A DNA stretch of 64,000 bases from Pyrinomonadaceae bacterium (GCA_019694355.1 JAIBCB010000003.1:674669-738668), one strand, 5' to 3'. Positions 41,331 to 49,659 are shown, numbered from the stretch's first letter. Notes: generated from the letters alone by a model not told the origin. Made by a program: numbers and translations.

Positions 41331-41724
41331 TTATATAAAGCAAGAATTGCTATATTTCCTGTTATTGTCGGCTCCGCGCACCTTTATCCGGTGGGCAGGT
41401 ATGCATCGCTATAGTGCAAGCGGAATGCCAAACGCAAAGGCCTGTAAAATCAGGGTCTTTGTGGGTAGAGGCGGGATCGGTGAGTGGAATCGGTCGGTCA
41501 GATTGCTATGTTATTTTCAGTTTGACCGACCCTGAAGCTGGCGGAAGGCGTACGATCAGACTTAATTTCCGTCCGCGCGAGCATATATCCGAAAACAAAG
41601 ATCTTTTCTACGCATTCGCGACCCGTTGAACGGATCAACGGCGTCGCCGCAAACTAGCGTCAACTGCTGGAAACTCTTATAGTATCTTTTTACGCTCTAA
41701 TTTAGAAAACGAGGAATTTACACA
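41331..41724. other. Intergenic region upstream of lpdA
   Basis: This 394-nt region lies between divergent genes. A 9-bp inverted repeat, GGTCGGTCA (41492-41500) with TGACCGACC (41523-41531), lies 194 nt before lpdA. A -10-like TATAGTATCTTT stretch is near 41679. Short open frames exist but show no protein-like features. I see no gene here. Confidence 0.5.
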
Positions 41725-43134
41725 GTGGCGGAACAATTTGACGTAACTATCATCGGTTCGGGGCCTGGCGGCTATGTCGCAGCGGTTCGGGCAGGGCAAT
41801 TGGGTTTGAAGGTCGCGATCATCGAAAAGGAAAAGGATGCGCGGCTCGGCGGCACGTGCGGCCTCCGCGGCTGCATTCCGACAAAGGCGTTGCTGAACGC
41901 GGCCCATCTCTATGACAAGGCTTCGCATTTCGAGAATTTCGGCCTAAAGGTGAAAGGGCTCGAATACGACTGGACAGGCGTTCAGAAGTATAAATCCGAC
42001 ATCGTCGCGAAGAACTCTGCGGGCGTAACCTATTTGATGAAGAAGAATAAGGTTACGGTCTTCAATGGCTTCGGCAAGATCTTGAGCAAAGGCAAGGTCG
42101 AGGTTGCCCTTGCGGACGGCAAGAAAGAGACGATCGAAACAAAGAACATCATCATCGCGACCGGTTCGGTCGTCCGGCCGATCCCCGGTTTCGAGACCGA
42201 TGGCAAGCAGGTCGTGAATTCCGATCATATACTCGAACTCAGCGAGGTACCGAAGTCGCTGATCGTTATGGGTTCAGGCGCGGTCGGCTCGGAGTTTGCG
42301 AGCGTTTATCATCGCTTCGGCACGGAAACGACACTTGTTGAATTGCTCGATCGTATCGTGCCGCTTGAGGACGCCGAGGTTTCAAAAGAGCTGCAGCGCG
42401 CGTTCAAAAAGCAGGGCATCAAGGTCGAGACCGGTCTCAAGCTCGACAAGATGGAAAAGGGCAAAAAGAGCGTCAAGGTTTCGGGTAAGAATGCGAAGGG
42501 CGAAACCGTTACGCTCGAAGCCGAAATGCTGCTCGTCGCAGTCGGCCGTATGCCGTATCTTGAAGGACTGGGTCTTGAGAACACGAAGGTCAAGGTTTCG
42601 CAAAGAGGCACGGTCGAGGTCAACGAATACTACGAAACCGCCGAAGCCGGCATTTACGCTATCGGCGACGTAGTTCCGACCGCGCAGCTCGCTCACCTTG
42701 CTTCAAAAGAAGGCATCCTCGTCGTCGAAAAGATCGCGGGCAAGAAGGTCGAGCCGATCAAGCTCAACCTCGTCCCAAACTGCACGTATTGCGACCCCGA
42801 AGTTGCAAGTGTCGGCCTCACGGAAGCCAAGGCTAAGGAAGCGGGCTATGACGTAAAGGTTGGCAAGTTCCCATTCTCAGCATCCGGCAAGGCACGCATC
42901 CTCGGCGAGACCGATGGCTTTGTGAAGATCGTCGCTGAAAAGAAATACGATGAGGTCCTCGGCGTTCACATCATCGGCCCGCACGCGACCGAACTCCTCG
43001 CAGAAGCCTGCGTCGCAATGGCACTCGAGATCACTGCAGACGAACTCGGCCGCGTGATCCACGCTCACCCGACCGTCAGCGAATCCGTGATGGAAGCCGC
43101 CGAAGGCGTCCACGACCTGACGATCCATATGTGA
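41725..43134 (+). CDS. lpdA: Dihydrolipoyl dehydrogenase (E3)
   Basis: The 469-residue protein starts with GTG 41725 (GAGGA 9 nt upstream). The FAD motif is IIGSGPGGYVAA. The redox disulfide is Cys45/Cys50 in GGTCGLRGCIPTK (most family members have LNVGC). The second nucleotide-binding motif is MGSGAVGSEFAS, and the C-terminal catalytic pair is in HAHPTVSE. It reoxidises dihydrolipoamide in 2-oxoacid dehydrogenase complexes and fits the E2 gene at 52915. The last 87 nt are duplicated at 43810. Confidence 0.94.
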   Translation: MAEQFDVTIIGSGPGGYVAAVRAGQLGLKVAIIEKEKDARLGGTCGLRGCIPTKALLNAAHLYDKASHFENFGLKVKGLEYDWTGVQKYKSDIVAKNSAGVTYLMKKNKVTVFNGFGKILSKGKVEVALADGKKETIETKNIIIATGSVVRPIPGFETDGKQVVNSDHILELSEVPKSLIVMGSGAVGSEFASVYHRFGTETTLVELLDRIVPLEDAEVSKELQRAFKKQGIKVETGLKLDKMEKGKKSVKVSGKNAKGETVTLEAEMLLVAVGRMPYLEGLGLENTKVKVSQRGTVEVNEYYETAEAGIYAIGDVVPTAQLAHLASKEGILVVEKIAGKKVEPIKLNLVPNCTYCDPEVASVGLTEAKAKEAGYDVKVGKFPFSASGKARILGETDGFVKIVAEKKYDEVLGVHIIGPHATELLAEACVAMALEITADELGRVIHAHPTVSESVMEAAEGVHDLTIHM

Positions 43135-43137
43135 TCG

Positions 43138-43566
43138 ATGGCAAAGATCCAGATAGTTCTCGATACAAATGTTCTGGTCGCCGCTCTTCGTTCAAGACGG
43201 GGAGCGGCAAACTTCCTAGTTGACAGATTAGATGACGCGCGATGGCAGTTGAATGTGTCGAATGCCCTGATCTTGGAGTATGAAGATGTGCTCGCTCGAA
43301 ATGATATGCGACCGTTTATTTCTCAAGCAGAGGTAAACAAAACAATCAATGCGGTGTGTTCAATCTCACGGTTTCACAGTATATTCTTCCTTTGGAGATT
43401 TCTGAGTCGAGACCCTGACGATAATTTCATAATAGAGCTGGCCATCAAAGCGAACGCCGATTATATCGTTACTTTCAACAAGAAAGACCTTTCGCGAGCA
43501 GCAGAATTTGGTATAAAATTAGTAACACCGAGAGAGTTTCTCGAATGTGTGGGAGATTCAATATGA
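43138..43566 (+). CDS. PIN-domain toxin of a type II toxin-antitoxin pair
   Basis: The 142-residue product has the PIN pattern QIVLDTNVLVAALRS (first Asp), LEYEDVLAR (Glu), FLSRDPDDNFIIELA (DPDD) and ADYIVTFNKKDL. These match the 'putative toxin component, PIN family' group of predicted Mg-dependent ribonucleases. It starts 3 nt after the lpdA stop, and its TGA overlaps the antitoxin ATG (ATGA). Its base composition is more AT-rich than lpdA, which fits later acquisition. Confidence 0.85.
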   Translation: MAKIQIVLDTNVLVAALRSRRGAANFLVDRLDDARWQLNVSNALILEYEDVLARNDMRPFISQAEVNKTINAVCSISRFHSIFFLWRFLSRDPDDNFIIELAIKANADYIVTFNKKDLSRAAEFGIKLVTPREFLECVGDSI

Positions 43567-43802
43567 CGACAATCAGCACCAACATGCCAGACGCTCTTTT
43601 TCGTCATGCTGTCGCGATCGCCGAACGAGAGCAGATTTCGCTTGACCAGTTCATTGCACTTGCGGTTGCTAGCCAAGTATCAGTTTGGGAAGCCGGCAAG
43701 AGTTTCGAAGAGCGAGCTGCGAAAGGCGACTGGGACGATGTTCGTAAAATACTTGCAAAGGCACCCGATGTCGAGCCACCCGAAGAAGACCGACTCAATT
43801 AG
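43563..43802 (+). CDS. Ribbon-helix-helix-like antitoxin
   Basis: The 79-residue product from ATG 43563 overlaps the toxin stop. The N-terminal strand-helix (TTISTNMPDALFRHAVAIAE ... ISLDQFIALAVASQV) resembles Arc/CopG-type ribbon-helix-helix dimers. The acidic C-terminal tail (PDVEPPEED) would bind and block the PIN nuclease. Toxin-first order is less common but known. The pair would autoregulate from a promoter within or before the cassette. Confidence 0.75.
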   Translation: MTTISTNMPDALFRHAVAIAEREQISLDQFIALAVASQVSVWEAGKSFEERAAKGDWDDVRKILAKAPDVEPPEEDRLN

Positions 43803-43809
43803 CGGCATA

Positions 43810-43896
43810 GGCCGCGTCATTCACGCTCACCCAACCGTCAGCGAATCCGTCATGGAAGCCGCCGAAGGCGTCCACGACGTGACGATCCATATGTAA
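43810..43896 (+). repeat. Second copy of the lpdA 3' end
   Basis: This 87-nt copy of lpdA codons (GRVIHAHPTVSESVMEAAEG ... VTIHM) ends in TAA. It has no start of its own and follows the antitoxin stop by 7 nt. Six differences from 43048-43134 are mostly silent. Confidence 0.9.
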
Positions 43897-43937
43897 TATA
43901 TTTTCCATAGCTCGGAGATATCTCGGAGATATAAGAA

Positions 43938-44462
43938 ATGCAGAACCGACCAATTCAACTTTTGTTGGCCATAGTGTTTTGTCACGTGGCCTCTTTCACT
44001 CTTCACGCCCAACAGCACCCAAAGGTGACGACCGTTGGCCCCGAGACGGTGGTGGTACAAGGTCTTGACGGCAAGAAGATATCGATTGGGAAAGCAGAGA
44101 TCGCGAAGCTGAAGCGCGTCACGGCAAAAGCGATCGACCACGGCGAGGAGTATATGGTCGAGGGCGTTGCGCTTAGTGACGTACTCGCGCTTGCCGGTAT
44201 CGAATTTGGCGAGAAGTTTCGCGGAAAGCGTTTACTGGAATATCTCGTCGTTGAGGCCGCTGACGGGTATCAAGCCCTTTATGCACTTGCCGAGCTTGAC
44301 CCGATGATCACCGATAAGGTCGTACTGCTCTCGGATATGCGTGATGGCAAGCCTCACCCCAAGGAACACGGGCCATGGCGCATCATCGCGATCGGCGAAA
44401 AGCGGCAAGCTCGTTGGGTCCGGCAAGTAAGTTCGCTCAAGGTTATGACCGCTGCCAAGTGA
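43938..44462 (+). CDS. Secreted molybdopterin-oxidoreductase-domain-like protein
   Basis: The 174-residue product has a signal peptide ending at LHAQ. The rest resembles the C-terminal part of sulfite-oxidase/YedY-type domains: GVALSDVLALAGIEFG, YLVVEAADGYQALYALAELDP and LLSDMRDGKPHPKEHGPWRI. Cofactor-binding Cys and the full pterin pocket are missing, so it probably lacks catalysis and may act as a binding domain. It lies between the second and third lpdA 3'-end copies. Confidence 0.7.
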   Translation: MQNRPIQLLLAIVFCHVASFTLHAQQHPKVTTVGPETVVVQGLDGKKISIGKAEIAKLKRVTAKAIDHGEEYMVEGVALSDVLALAGIEFGEKFRGKRLLEYLVVEAADGYQALYALAELDPMITDKVVLLSDMRDGKPHPKEHGPWRIIAIGEKRQARWVRQVSSLKVMTAAK

Positions 44463-44478
44463 CTTAAGGCTTCAAGGC

Positions 44479-44634
44479 ATGCGACCGGCCGCGTCATTCA
44501 CGCTCGCCCATTTTTTCATTTCGATCAATACAACGCCGAACAATTCCGTCGCAAGGGTTCGCGAGCCGGCGAAAGAAAAGGTGTCGCCGTGCATCAACGG
44601 CAAACTCGGCGGTCGCCCAAAGAAGCCGGTGTAG
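44479..44634 (+). CDS. Possible 51-residue remnant
   Basis: ATG 44479 to TAG gives 51 residues that start inside the third lpdA repeat and end NGKLGGRPKKPV. The ending vaguely recalls the GGRPK tail of serine-recombinase catalytic domains. This may be a decayed fragment or chance; no active-site residues are present. Confidence 0.15.
   Translation: MRPAASFTLAHFFISINTTPNNSVARVREPAKEKVSPCINGKLGGRPKKPV
44487..44510 (+). repeat. Third, partial copy of the lpdA 3' region
   Basis: This 24-nt stretch matches 43810-43833 except for one base. It shares the silent variants of the second copy (GTC ATT and CCA), not those of lpdA itself. It follows the molybdopterin-domain gene by 24 nt. Confidence 0.75.
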
Positions 44635-44694
44635 GGTTTCTTTGGACGGCCAGGTCTGATCTTATGGTAAGACGGAACAAAGTTGAGTCTTGAG

Positions 44695-45156
44695 CTAATC
44701 GAGCCAGAAATGGGCTAAACCGCCGGTGAAACCTGCTCCCGGCAGGGCCGCCCGTCCGAATCCCCACATTCTAACGCCCGCGAATACTGGTATTTGGCCG
44801 AACAGGGCAATAGTTAGTCCGCCACCTGTTACGTCCATTCCCAAAATACTGCCGATAATACCGGATGAGGCACCAACCCCGATGAGGTATCCTCTACAAG
44901 GAAATGAAAAATAATCGAAGTTTCGGCCTTCGACGACCGAGACATTGCTGGCCGCGCCGCTTGGATCGGTTTTGCTTGACTCAGAATACCCGACGGGTGG
45001 CCCTTTTCCCATTCCGACATTTAATGACCTGTAGCTGACGACCATCTTCTCGTTCGAGGTCTCGTTTACGAAATATAACTTTCCGAAGGAAAGCCCGAGA
45101 AATAGCGAACCACTTTTTTCTTCGCTTGTTTCAAACTTCCATGGTGATCTAAGCAT
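44695..45156 (-). CDS. Protein of unknown function with Gly-rich hydrophobic C-terminus
   Basis: From ATG 45156 (AGGAGGA 9 nt upstream) the product has 153 residues. The N-terminal half is polar beta-type sequence (KSGSLFLGLSFGKLYFV). The C-terminal half has two hydrophobic Gly-rich segments (LIGVGASSGIIGSILGM, LTIALFGQIPVFAGV) that could insert in a membrane. No family is recognised. An upstream ATG at 45189 is less likely because it lies before the ribosome-binding site. Confidence 0.5.
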   Translation of the reverse strand: MLRSPWKFETSEEKSGSLFLGLSFGKLYFVNETSNEKMVVSYRSLNVGMGKGPPVGYSESSKTDPSGAASNVSVVEGRNFDYFSFPCRGYLIGVGASSGIIGSILGMDVTGGGLTIALFGQIPVFAGVRMWGFGRAALPGAGFTGGLAHFWLD

Positions 45157-45296
45157 CGTTCTAGTTCCTCCTAATGTTTGTGGGAACATAATTCTGACGG
45201 TGTCCTGAAATAAGTTTTGCTGAATAGATGGCGCTGATATTCGAATGGACGTTCTCGGACGGACCGTGGTTAGAACGCCGCCCGACTCCTTTATTT

Positions 45297-45313
45297 GCTA
45301 TACTTCTGCCTTT
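45297..45313 (+). promoter_or_regulatory. Probable extended -10 promoter of serA
   Basis: TTGCTATACTTCTGCCTTT runs up to ATG 45314 and holds an extended -10 (TGCTATACT). Transcription would begin only a few nt before the ATG, so the mRNA would be nearly leaderless. No Shine-Dalgarno sequence is visible. Confidence 0.4.
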
Positions 45314-46549
45314 ATGGCCGCACCAAAAACTTCCTATCCTCGTACCAAGATCAACGTTCTGCTGCTCGAGAATATCTCCGACGCGGCGGTGAGTGAATTC
45401 GAAAATGCTGGTTATGCGCACGTGACGCGGTTGAGCGGTGCGTTGAGCGAGGCTGAGCTTTGCAAGGCTGTGAAGGGCGTGCATTTGGTAGGAATACGCT
45501 CGAAGACCCGCATTACAAAGAACGTGATCGATGCGGCGGACAAACTGCTAGGCGTCGGGTGTTTTTGCATCGGCGTGAATCAGGTCGATCTCGCGGCGGC
45601 GACGGAGAAGGGAGTTGCGGTGTTTAATGCACCGTATTCGAATACGCGGTCGGTGGCGGAGTTGATCATCGGGCTGTGCGTGATGCTGATTCGCAAGATC
45701 GCGGACAAGAACGCGGCGGCCCACAGCGGCGTTTGGCTCAAGGAATCGAAAGGCAGTTTTGAACTTCGCGGCAAGACGCTCGGGATAATCGGTTACGGCA
45801 ACATCGGCTCGCAGGTTTCGACGATGGCCGAGGCGATGGGTATGCAGGTGATCTATTACGACGCGGCGACGAAATTGCCGCTCGGCAATGCACAGCAGAC
45901 CCGCGAACTCCGCGATCTTTTGCGAAAGGCCGACATCGTAACGCTGCACGTGCCTTCGGATCGGACGACGCGAAATATGATCGATGCCGACGCGATCCGT
46001 GCGATGCGAAAGGGTTCGATCCTGATCAACTACAGCCGCGGCGACGTTGTCGATCTGAACGCGGTCGCAAAGGCCTTGAAGTCAGGCAAACTTGCGGGTG
46101 CGGCCGTCGATGTTTTCCCCGAAGAGCCGGAGAAAACAGGCGACGCGTTCACATCCGTTTTGCAGAACCTGCCTAACGTAATCCTTACGCCGCACATCGG
46201 CGGTTCGACCGAAGAGGCACAGGCAAACATCGGCACGGATGTCACATCAAAGCTCATAAATTATCTTGAGTTCGGCACGAGCGAAGGCTCGCATACCGTG
46301 CCGCCCGTCAACCTGCCGCCGCAGGCCGGAACGCATCGCATCCTGCACATCCATCGCAACATTCCGGGCGTGCTCGGCGAGATAAACTCGCGTCTTTCCG
46401 GTCACGGCATCAATATCCTCGGCCAATATCTAAAGACCAACGACGCCATCGGCTACGTTATCCTGGACATTGAATCAAAACTCTCAAAAGATGCGTTCGA
46501 GCTGATGAAAGGCGTCCCGGGAACCGTAAAAGCGAGAATGGTTTATTGA
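45314..46549 (+). CDS. serA: D-3-phosphoglycerate dehydrogenase
   Basis: From ATG 45314 the product has 411 residues, like E. coli SerA (410). Signatures are VGCFCIGVNQVDL, the NAD motif GIIGYGNIGSQVS, INYSRGDVVDL (Arg) and LTPHIGGSTEEAQ (catalytic His). A C-terminal ACT domain (HIHRNIPGVLGEINSRLSG) is the serine-binding feedback site. It catalyses the first step of serine synthesis. A longer in-frame start at 45245 adds 23 non-conserved residues and is rejected. Confidence 0.94.
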   Translation: MAAPKTSYPRTKINVLLLENISDAAVSEFENAGYAHVTRLSGALSEAELCKAVKGVHLVGIRSKTRITKNVIDAADKLLGVGCFCIGVNQVDLAAATEKGVAVFNAPYSNTRSVAELIIGLCVMLIRKIADKNAAAHSGVWLKESKGSFELRGKTLGIIGYGNIGSQVSTMAEAMGMQVIYYDAATKLPLGNAQQTRELRDLLRKADIVTLHVPSDRTTRNMIDADAIRAMRKGSILINYSRGDVVDLNAVAKALKSGKLAGAAVDVFPEEPEKTGDAFTSVLQNLPNVILTPHIGGSTEEAQANIGTDVTSKLINYLEFGTSEGSHTVPPVNLPPQAGTHRILHIHRNIPGVLGEINSRLSGHGINILGQYLKTNDAIGYVILDIESKLSKDAFELMKGVPGTVKARMVY

Positions 46550-46593
46550 CCTTACTGCCCGCGAATAACGCCAATGAACGCTAATCAGAAAAG

Positions 46594-46624
46594 CTGACCG
46601 CCCGCTCACGCAGGTGGTTCTGAC
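46594..46624 (-). repeat. REP-like palindrome, single unit
   Basis: CTGACCGCCCGCTCACGCAG-GTGGTTCTGAC is the head of the 62-bp repeat seen at 8562 and 58519. It lies alone between serA and the BNR gene. Confidence 0.6.
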
Positions 46625-46697
46625 TTCCGCCCTTAGGGTGTGGGCTTATGGCAAGGACATTTTGTAGATGACAGGACAACTCGCTATTCTAAATCCT

Positions 46698-47705
46698 ATG
46701 GTTAGACGATCATTTTTAGTGCTGCTGCTGCTCTTGTTGGCGGGTGTCTGTGAGGCGCAGTGGGTGAAGCGGAATGTTGCGACCGATGCGTCATTCCGCG
46801 GGCTTGCGGTGGTGAATCGGAGCGTCGTGTGGGCGAGCGGCACGCGCGGCACGGTGATTCGTACGACCGATGGCGGAAAGAGTTGGGATCTGATCAACGT
46901 CCCCGGCGCCGAGCGTCTCGATTTTCGCGACATCGAGGCCTTTGACGTGAATACCGCGTACATTCTTTCGATCGGGAATGGCGACAGTTCGCGGATCTAC
47001 AAGACGACCGATGGCGGCAAGACCTGGAAACAGCAGTTTCAAAATCGCGATCCAAAGAAGTTCTTTGACGCACTCGCTTGCTGGGACCGCAACAATTGTA
47101 TAGCGATGAGCGACCCGGTCGATGGACATTACCGGCTCATCAAGACGATCGACGGCGAGACATGGGAGCCGATCGTGAGCAACAAGATGCCGGCGGCCAA
47201 GGACGGCGAGGCAGCGTTTGCCGCAAGCGGAACCTGCCTGATCACCTATGGCAAGAACGGTGCGATGCTTGTTTCGGGCGGAGCAGATGCGCGGGTCTTT
47301 ATGTCAAATGACCGAGGCTCGACCTGGGAATGGGTGACGACGCCGATGGTGAAGGGAAGTGCGGGCAGCGGCATCTTCTCCGTCGCGATGAGGGGCCCAA
47401 AGGTCGGCGTGATCGTCGGCGGAAACTACGAAAAGCCGGACGAACTTACGGATAACCTCGCCTTCACGACCGATGGCGGCACGACGTGGAGATTGGCGAA
47501 AGGCTTGACGGGTTATCGCTCGGGAGTGGCCTATGTCGGCCCCAAGACGATCATTGCCGTCGGCTCGAACGGCACTGACATCTCGCGCAACAACGGTAAA
47601 ACGTGGCAGAAATTCGGCAGCGAGAATCTTAATGCGGTCGCGGCAAAAAGCAAGTTCGCTGTTTGGGCGGTCGGCGAAAAAGGCGGCGTTTACACGATGA
47701 AATGA
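46698..47705 (+). CDS. Secreted BNR/YCF48-like beta-propeller protein
   Basis: From ATG 46698 the product has 335 residues with a signal peptide (LVLLLLLLAGVCEAQ). Four to five BNR-type Asp boxes are visible (TTDGGKSWDL, TTDGGKTWKQ, SNDRGSTWEW, TTDGGTTWRL, SRNNGKTWQK). They suggest a seven-bladed propeller of the YCF48/sialidase-like class. It is periplasmic or extracellular with unknown ligand; enzyme activity is not implied. Its stop overlaps the next ATG (ATGA). Confidence 0.8.
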   Translation: MVRRSFLVLLLLLLAGVCEAQWVKRNVATDASFRGLAVVNRSVVWASGTRGTVIRTTDGGKSWDLINVPGAERLDFRDIEAFDVNTAYILSIGNGDSSRIYKTTDGGKTWKQQFQNRDPKKFFDALACWDRNNCIAMSDPVDGHYRLIKTIDGETWEPIVSNKMPAAKDGEAAFAASGTCLITYGKNGAMLVSGGADARVFMSNDRGSTWEWVTTPMVKGSAGSGIFSVAMRGPKVGVIVGGNYEKPDELTDNLAFTTDGGTTWRLAKGLTGYRSGVAYVGPKTIIAVGSNGTDISRNNGKTWQKFGSENLNAVAAKSKFAVWAVGEKGGVYTMK

Positions 47706-47980
47706 CGATCGAGTGGTTCGATATCGTTGGCGGGATCGGCGTCTTCCTGATAATCGGCACCTACCTGCTGCTGCAGTTCGAACGAATTTCGAGCGACAGC
47801 CTCTGGTATTCGCTTCTTAACGCGGCCGGTGCCGCTCTGATAATCGTTTCCCTTTATTTTGAGTTTAACGTTTCGGCGTTCGTCGTCGAATTCTTTTGGC
47901 TTTTGATCAGTCTTGTCGGGATCGTGAAAGTTTTTATTCGGCGACGAGCCTGCGGCCGAAAAGAGAAGTTTAGAAAGTGA
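47702..47980 (+). CDS. Small CBU_0592-like membrane protein
   Basis: The product has 92 residues and three hydrophobic helices (IVGGIGVFLIIGTYLLLQF, LLNAAGAALIIVSLYFEF, VEFFWLLISLVGIVKVF). The spacing and the N-A-AG-A motif fit the CBU_0592 family of unknown function. Both ends overlap neighbours (ATGA with the BNR gene, GTGA with nhaA), so the three genes are translationally coupled. Confidence 0.7.
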   Translation: MTIEWFDIVGGIGVFLIIGTYLLLQFERISSDSLWYSLLNAAGAALIIVSLYFEFNVSAFVVEFFWLLISLVGIVKVFIRRRACGRKEKFRK

Positions 47981-49155
47981 CAGATAAGCGAGAGCGTCGG
48001 TTGATTCGTCTCTTCGGAGACTTTATGCGTTCGGAGCGTGCGGGAGCGGCACTCCTGATCGCGTGCACGCTCGCATCGCTTTTGATCGCGAACTCCGCCC
48101 TCGGCCCGAAATACCTCTCTTTCTGGCACAAGGATCTTGGGCCGCTCAGCATCGAGCTATGGGTGAATGACGCTCTGATGGCGATCTTCTTTCTACTCGT
48201 CGGCCTCGAACTCGAACGCGAGATCCTGGTCGGCAAACTCTCGAACATAAAAAGTGCTCTGCTGCCGATATTTGCCGCACTCGGCGGTGTGATCGTTCCG
48301 GCGTCGATCCATTTCATCTTCAACCACGGACACGAAACCCAAAGCGGCGTCGGTATTCCGATGGCGACCGACATCGCGTTCGCGATCGGTGCGTTGGCAT
48401 TGCTCGGCAGCCGTGCGAGCAGTTCGCTGAAGGTCTTTCTCGTGGCCCTTGCTGTGATCGACGATCTAGTCGCGATCCTCGTCATCGCGATCTTCTACAC
48501 GACAAAACTCTCGATCCCGTTCCTGCTTCTTGCACTCGGCATCGCGGCCGTTCTGTTCGCGCTGAATTTCGCTTTTCGAGTGAGGTCGCTTTGGCCGTAT
48601 CTGATCGGCGGTTTCTTTATGTGGTGGGCGATGCTGCTCTCCGGTGTTCACGCGACGATCGCGGGCGTCATTCTCGCGTTCACGATACCGTTCTTCTCGA
48701 ATAACGAAGATGAGGTTTCACTCTCGGAGAAGCTCGAACATTGGCTGCACGCTCCCGTAGCATTCTTCATCTTACCGATCTTCGCACTCGCAAATACGGG
48801 CCTCGTGATCGAGTCGAATTGGGCCGCCGACCTCGCTTCGCCGAACAGCCTCGGCATCGGGCTTGGGTTGATCATCGGCAAGCCGCTCGGAATCTTTATC
48901 GCGAGCTATCTCGCCGTTGCTCTCGGCATTTGCACTCTGCCAAAGGGATTGGGCTGGCGGCAGGTTCTTGGCATCGGAATGCTCGGCGGCATCGGCTTTA
49001 CGATGTCGATCTTTATCACGAATCTTGCGTTCACCGGCCGACAATCGCTTATTGATGAATCAAAGCTCGCGATATTTCTGGCATCGCTCGCGGCCGCGAT
49101 CCTTGGCCTCGTATATCTCTACATTTTCAGCCCGAAGTCCGAATCGCGCACGTAA
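47977..49155 (+). CDS. nhaA: Na+/H+ antiporter NhaA
   Basis: The 392-residue product has the GTG start overlapping the previous stop. Family motifs are LFFLLVGLE-like (MAIFFLLVGLELERE), PMATDIAFAIGALALLG, and ALAVIDDLVAILVIAIFYT with the essential Asp-Asp pair, plus GKPLGIF near helix X. It exchanges external protons for cytosolic sodium and so controls pH and salt balance. Twelve membrane segments are expected. Confidence 0.95.
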   Translation: MTDKRERRLIRLFGDFMRSERAGAALLIACTLASLLIANSALGPKYLSFWHKDLGPLSIELWVNDALMAIFFLLVGLELEREILVGKLSNIKSALLPIFAALGGVIVPASIHFIFNHGHETQSGVGIPMATDIAFAIGALALLGSRASSSLKVFLVALAVIDDLVAILVIAIFYTTKLSIPFLLLALGIAAVLFALNFAFRVRSLWPYLIGGFFMWWAMLLSGVHATIAGVILAFTIPFFSNNEDEVSLSEKLEHWLHAPVAFFILPIFALANTGLVIESNWAADLASPNSLGIGLGLIIGKPLGIFIASYLAVALGICTLPKGLGWRQVLGIGMLGGIGFTMSIFITNLAFTGRQSLIDESKLAIFLASLAAAILGLVYLYIFSPKSESRT

Positions 49156-49209
49156 ATTGTTCGCCTATACGTGCTAGAATTCACGAAACGTATGAATCAG
49201 GGTTATACA

Positions 49210-49659
49210 ATGATCCACTTTAAGGCCGAGAGCGGCAATGGGCTGACGTATGCCAACGGCATCGCGAAATTTTCGTCGGCCGGGATCATAATCGAATTCG
49301 AATCAAAGTTCATCGGTCTGTTCTCTAACGGCGTGAAGGAACTTCGCGTGTCGGTCGCGGATATTCACTCGATCGTTCTTAAGCGCGGATTCTTGCGGCT
49401 TTGGCCGCGAATTCATTTGCGGCTGAATTCGATCGCGCAGGCGTCGCAGCTGCCAAACAGCGACGGCAAGATCATACTAAAGATCGCACGCGAAGATGCC
49501 GAAAGAGCACGCGAAGCCGTCGCAAAACTTGAGAAGGATATGAGCGAGTACACCGCAGTTCTGCCGCCGCCGCAAGCATCTGTTTCCGAACTGTTCCTAG
49601 AAACGACATCTGAGAAAGAGACGCAGAAGCTGGGCTCTGAAGTCAAAAAAGCAAGCTGA
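49210..49659 (+). CDS. Cytosolic protein of unknown function, PH-like fold possible
   Basis: From ATG 49210 the product has 149 residues; in-frame ATGs at 49171 and 49192 are alternatives. The N-terminal 100 residues alternate short strands (LTYANGIAKFSSAGIIIEFE, ADIHSIVLKRGFLRLWPRI). They end in a long helix (EDAERAREAVAKLEKDM), as in bacterial PH-like domains. No membrane segment or catalytic motif is seen. It follows nhaA closely. Confidence 0.5.
   Translation: MIHFKAESGNGLTYANGIAKFSSAGIIIEFESKFIGLFSNGVKELRVSVADIHSIVLKRGFLRLWPRIHLRLNSIAQASQLPNSDGKIILKIAREDAERAREAVAKLEKDMSEYTAVLPPPQASVSELFLETTSEKETQKLGSEVKKAS

Larger units (their letters stand above)
43135..43896 (+). mobile_element. Toxin-antitoxin cassette inserted after lpdA with 3'-end duplication
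   Basis: The block begins directly after the lpdA stop and contains a PIN/RHH gene pair. It ends with a second copy (43810-43896) of the lpdA 3' end. Copies 43048-43134 and 43810-43896 match at 81 of 87 positions. Four of the six differences are silent third-position changes, one is Leu/Val, and one changes TGA to TAA. That suggests one copy came from another genome's lpdA rather than by local duplication. No recombinase is encoded. Confidence 0.5.

Noticed and set aside
41491..41531. Terminator upstream of lpdA
   Set aside because: The 9-bp stem has a 22-nt loop and no T-run.
41414..41629. Open frame of 71 codons upstream of lpdA
   Set aside because: No ribosome-binding site, no protein-like composition, and it runs through the inverted repeat at 41492-41531.
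43606..43896. Frame joining antitoxin region to the lpdA tail
   Set aside because: The first half is an out-of-frame shadow of the antitoxin; only the end is real lpdA-derived sequence, best described as a repeat.
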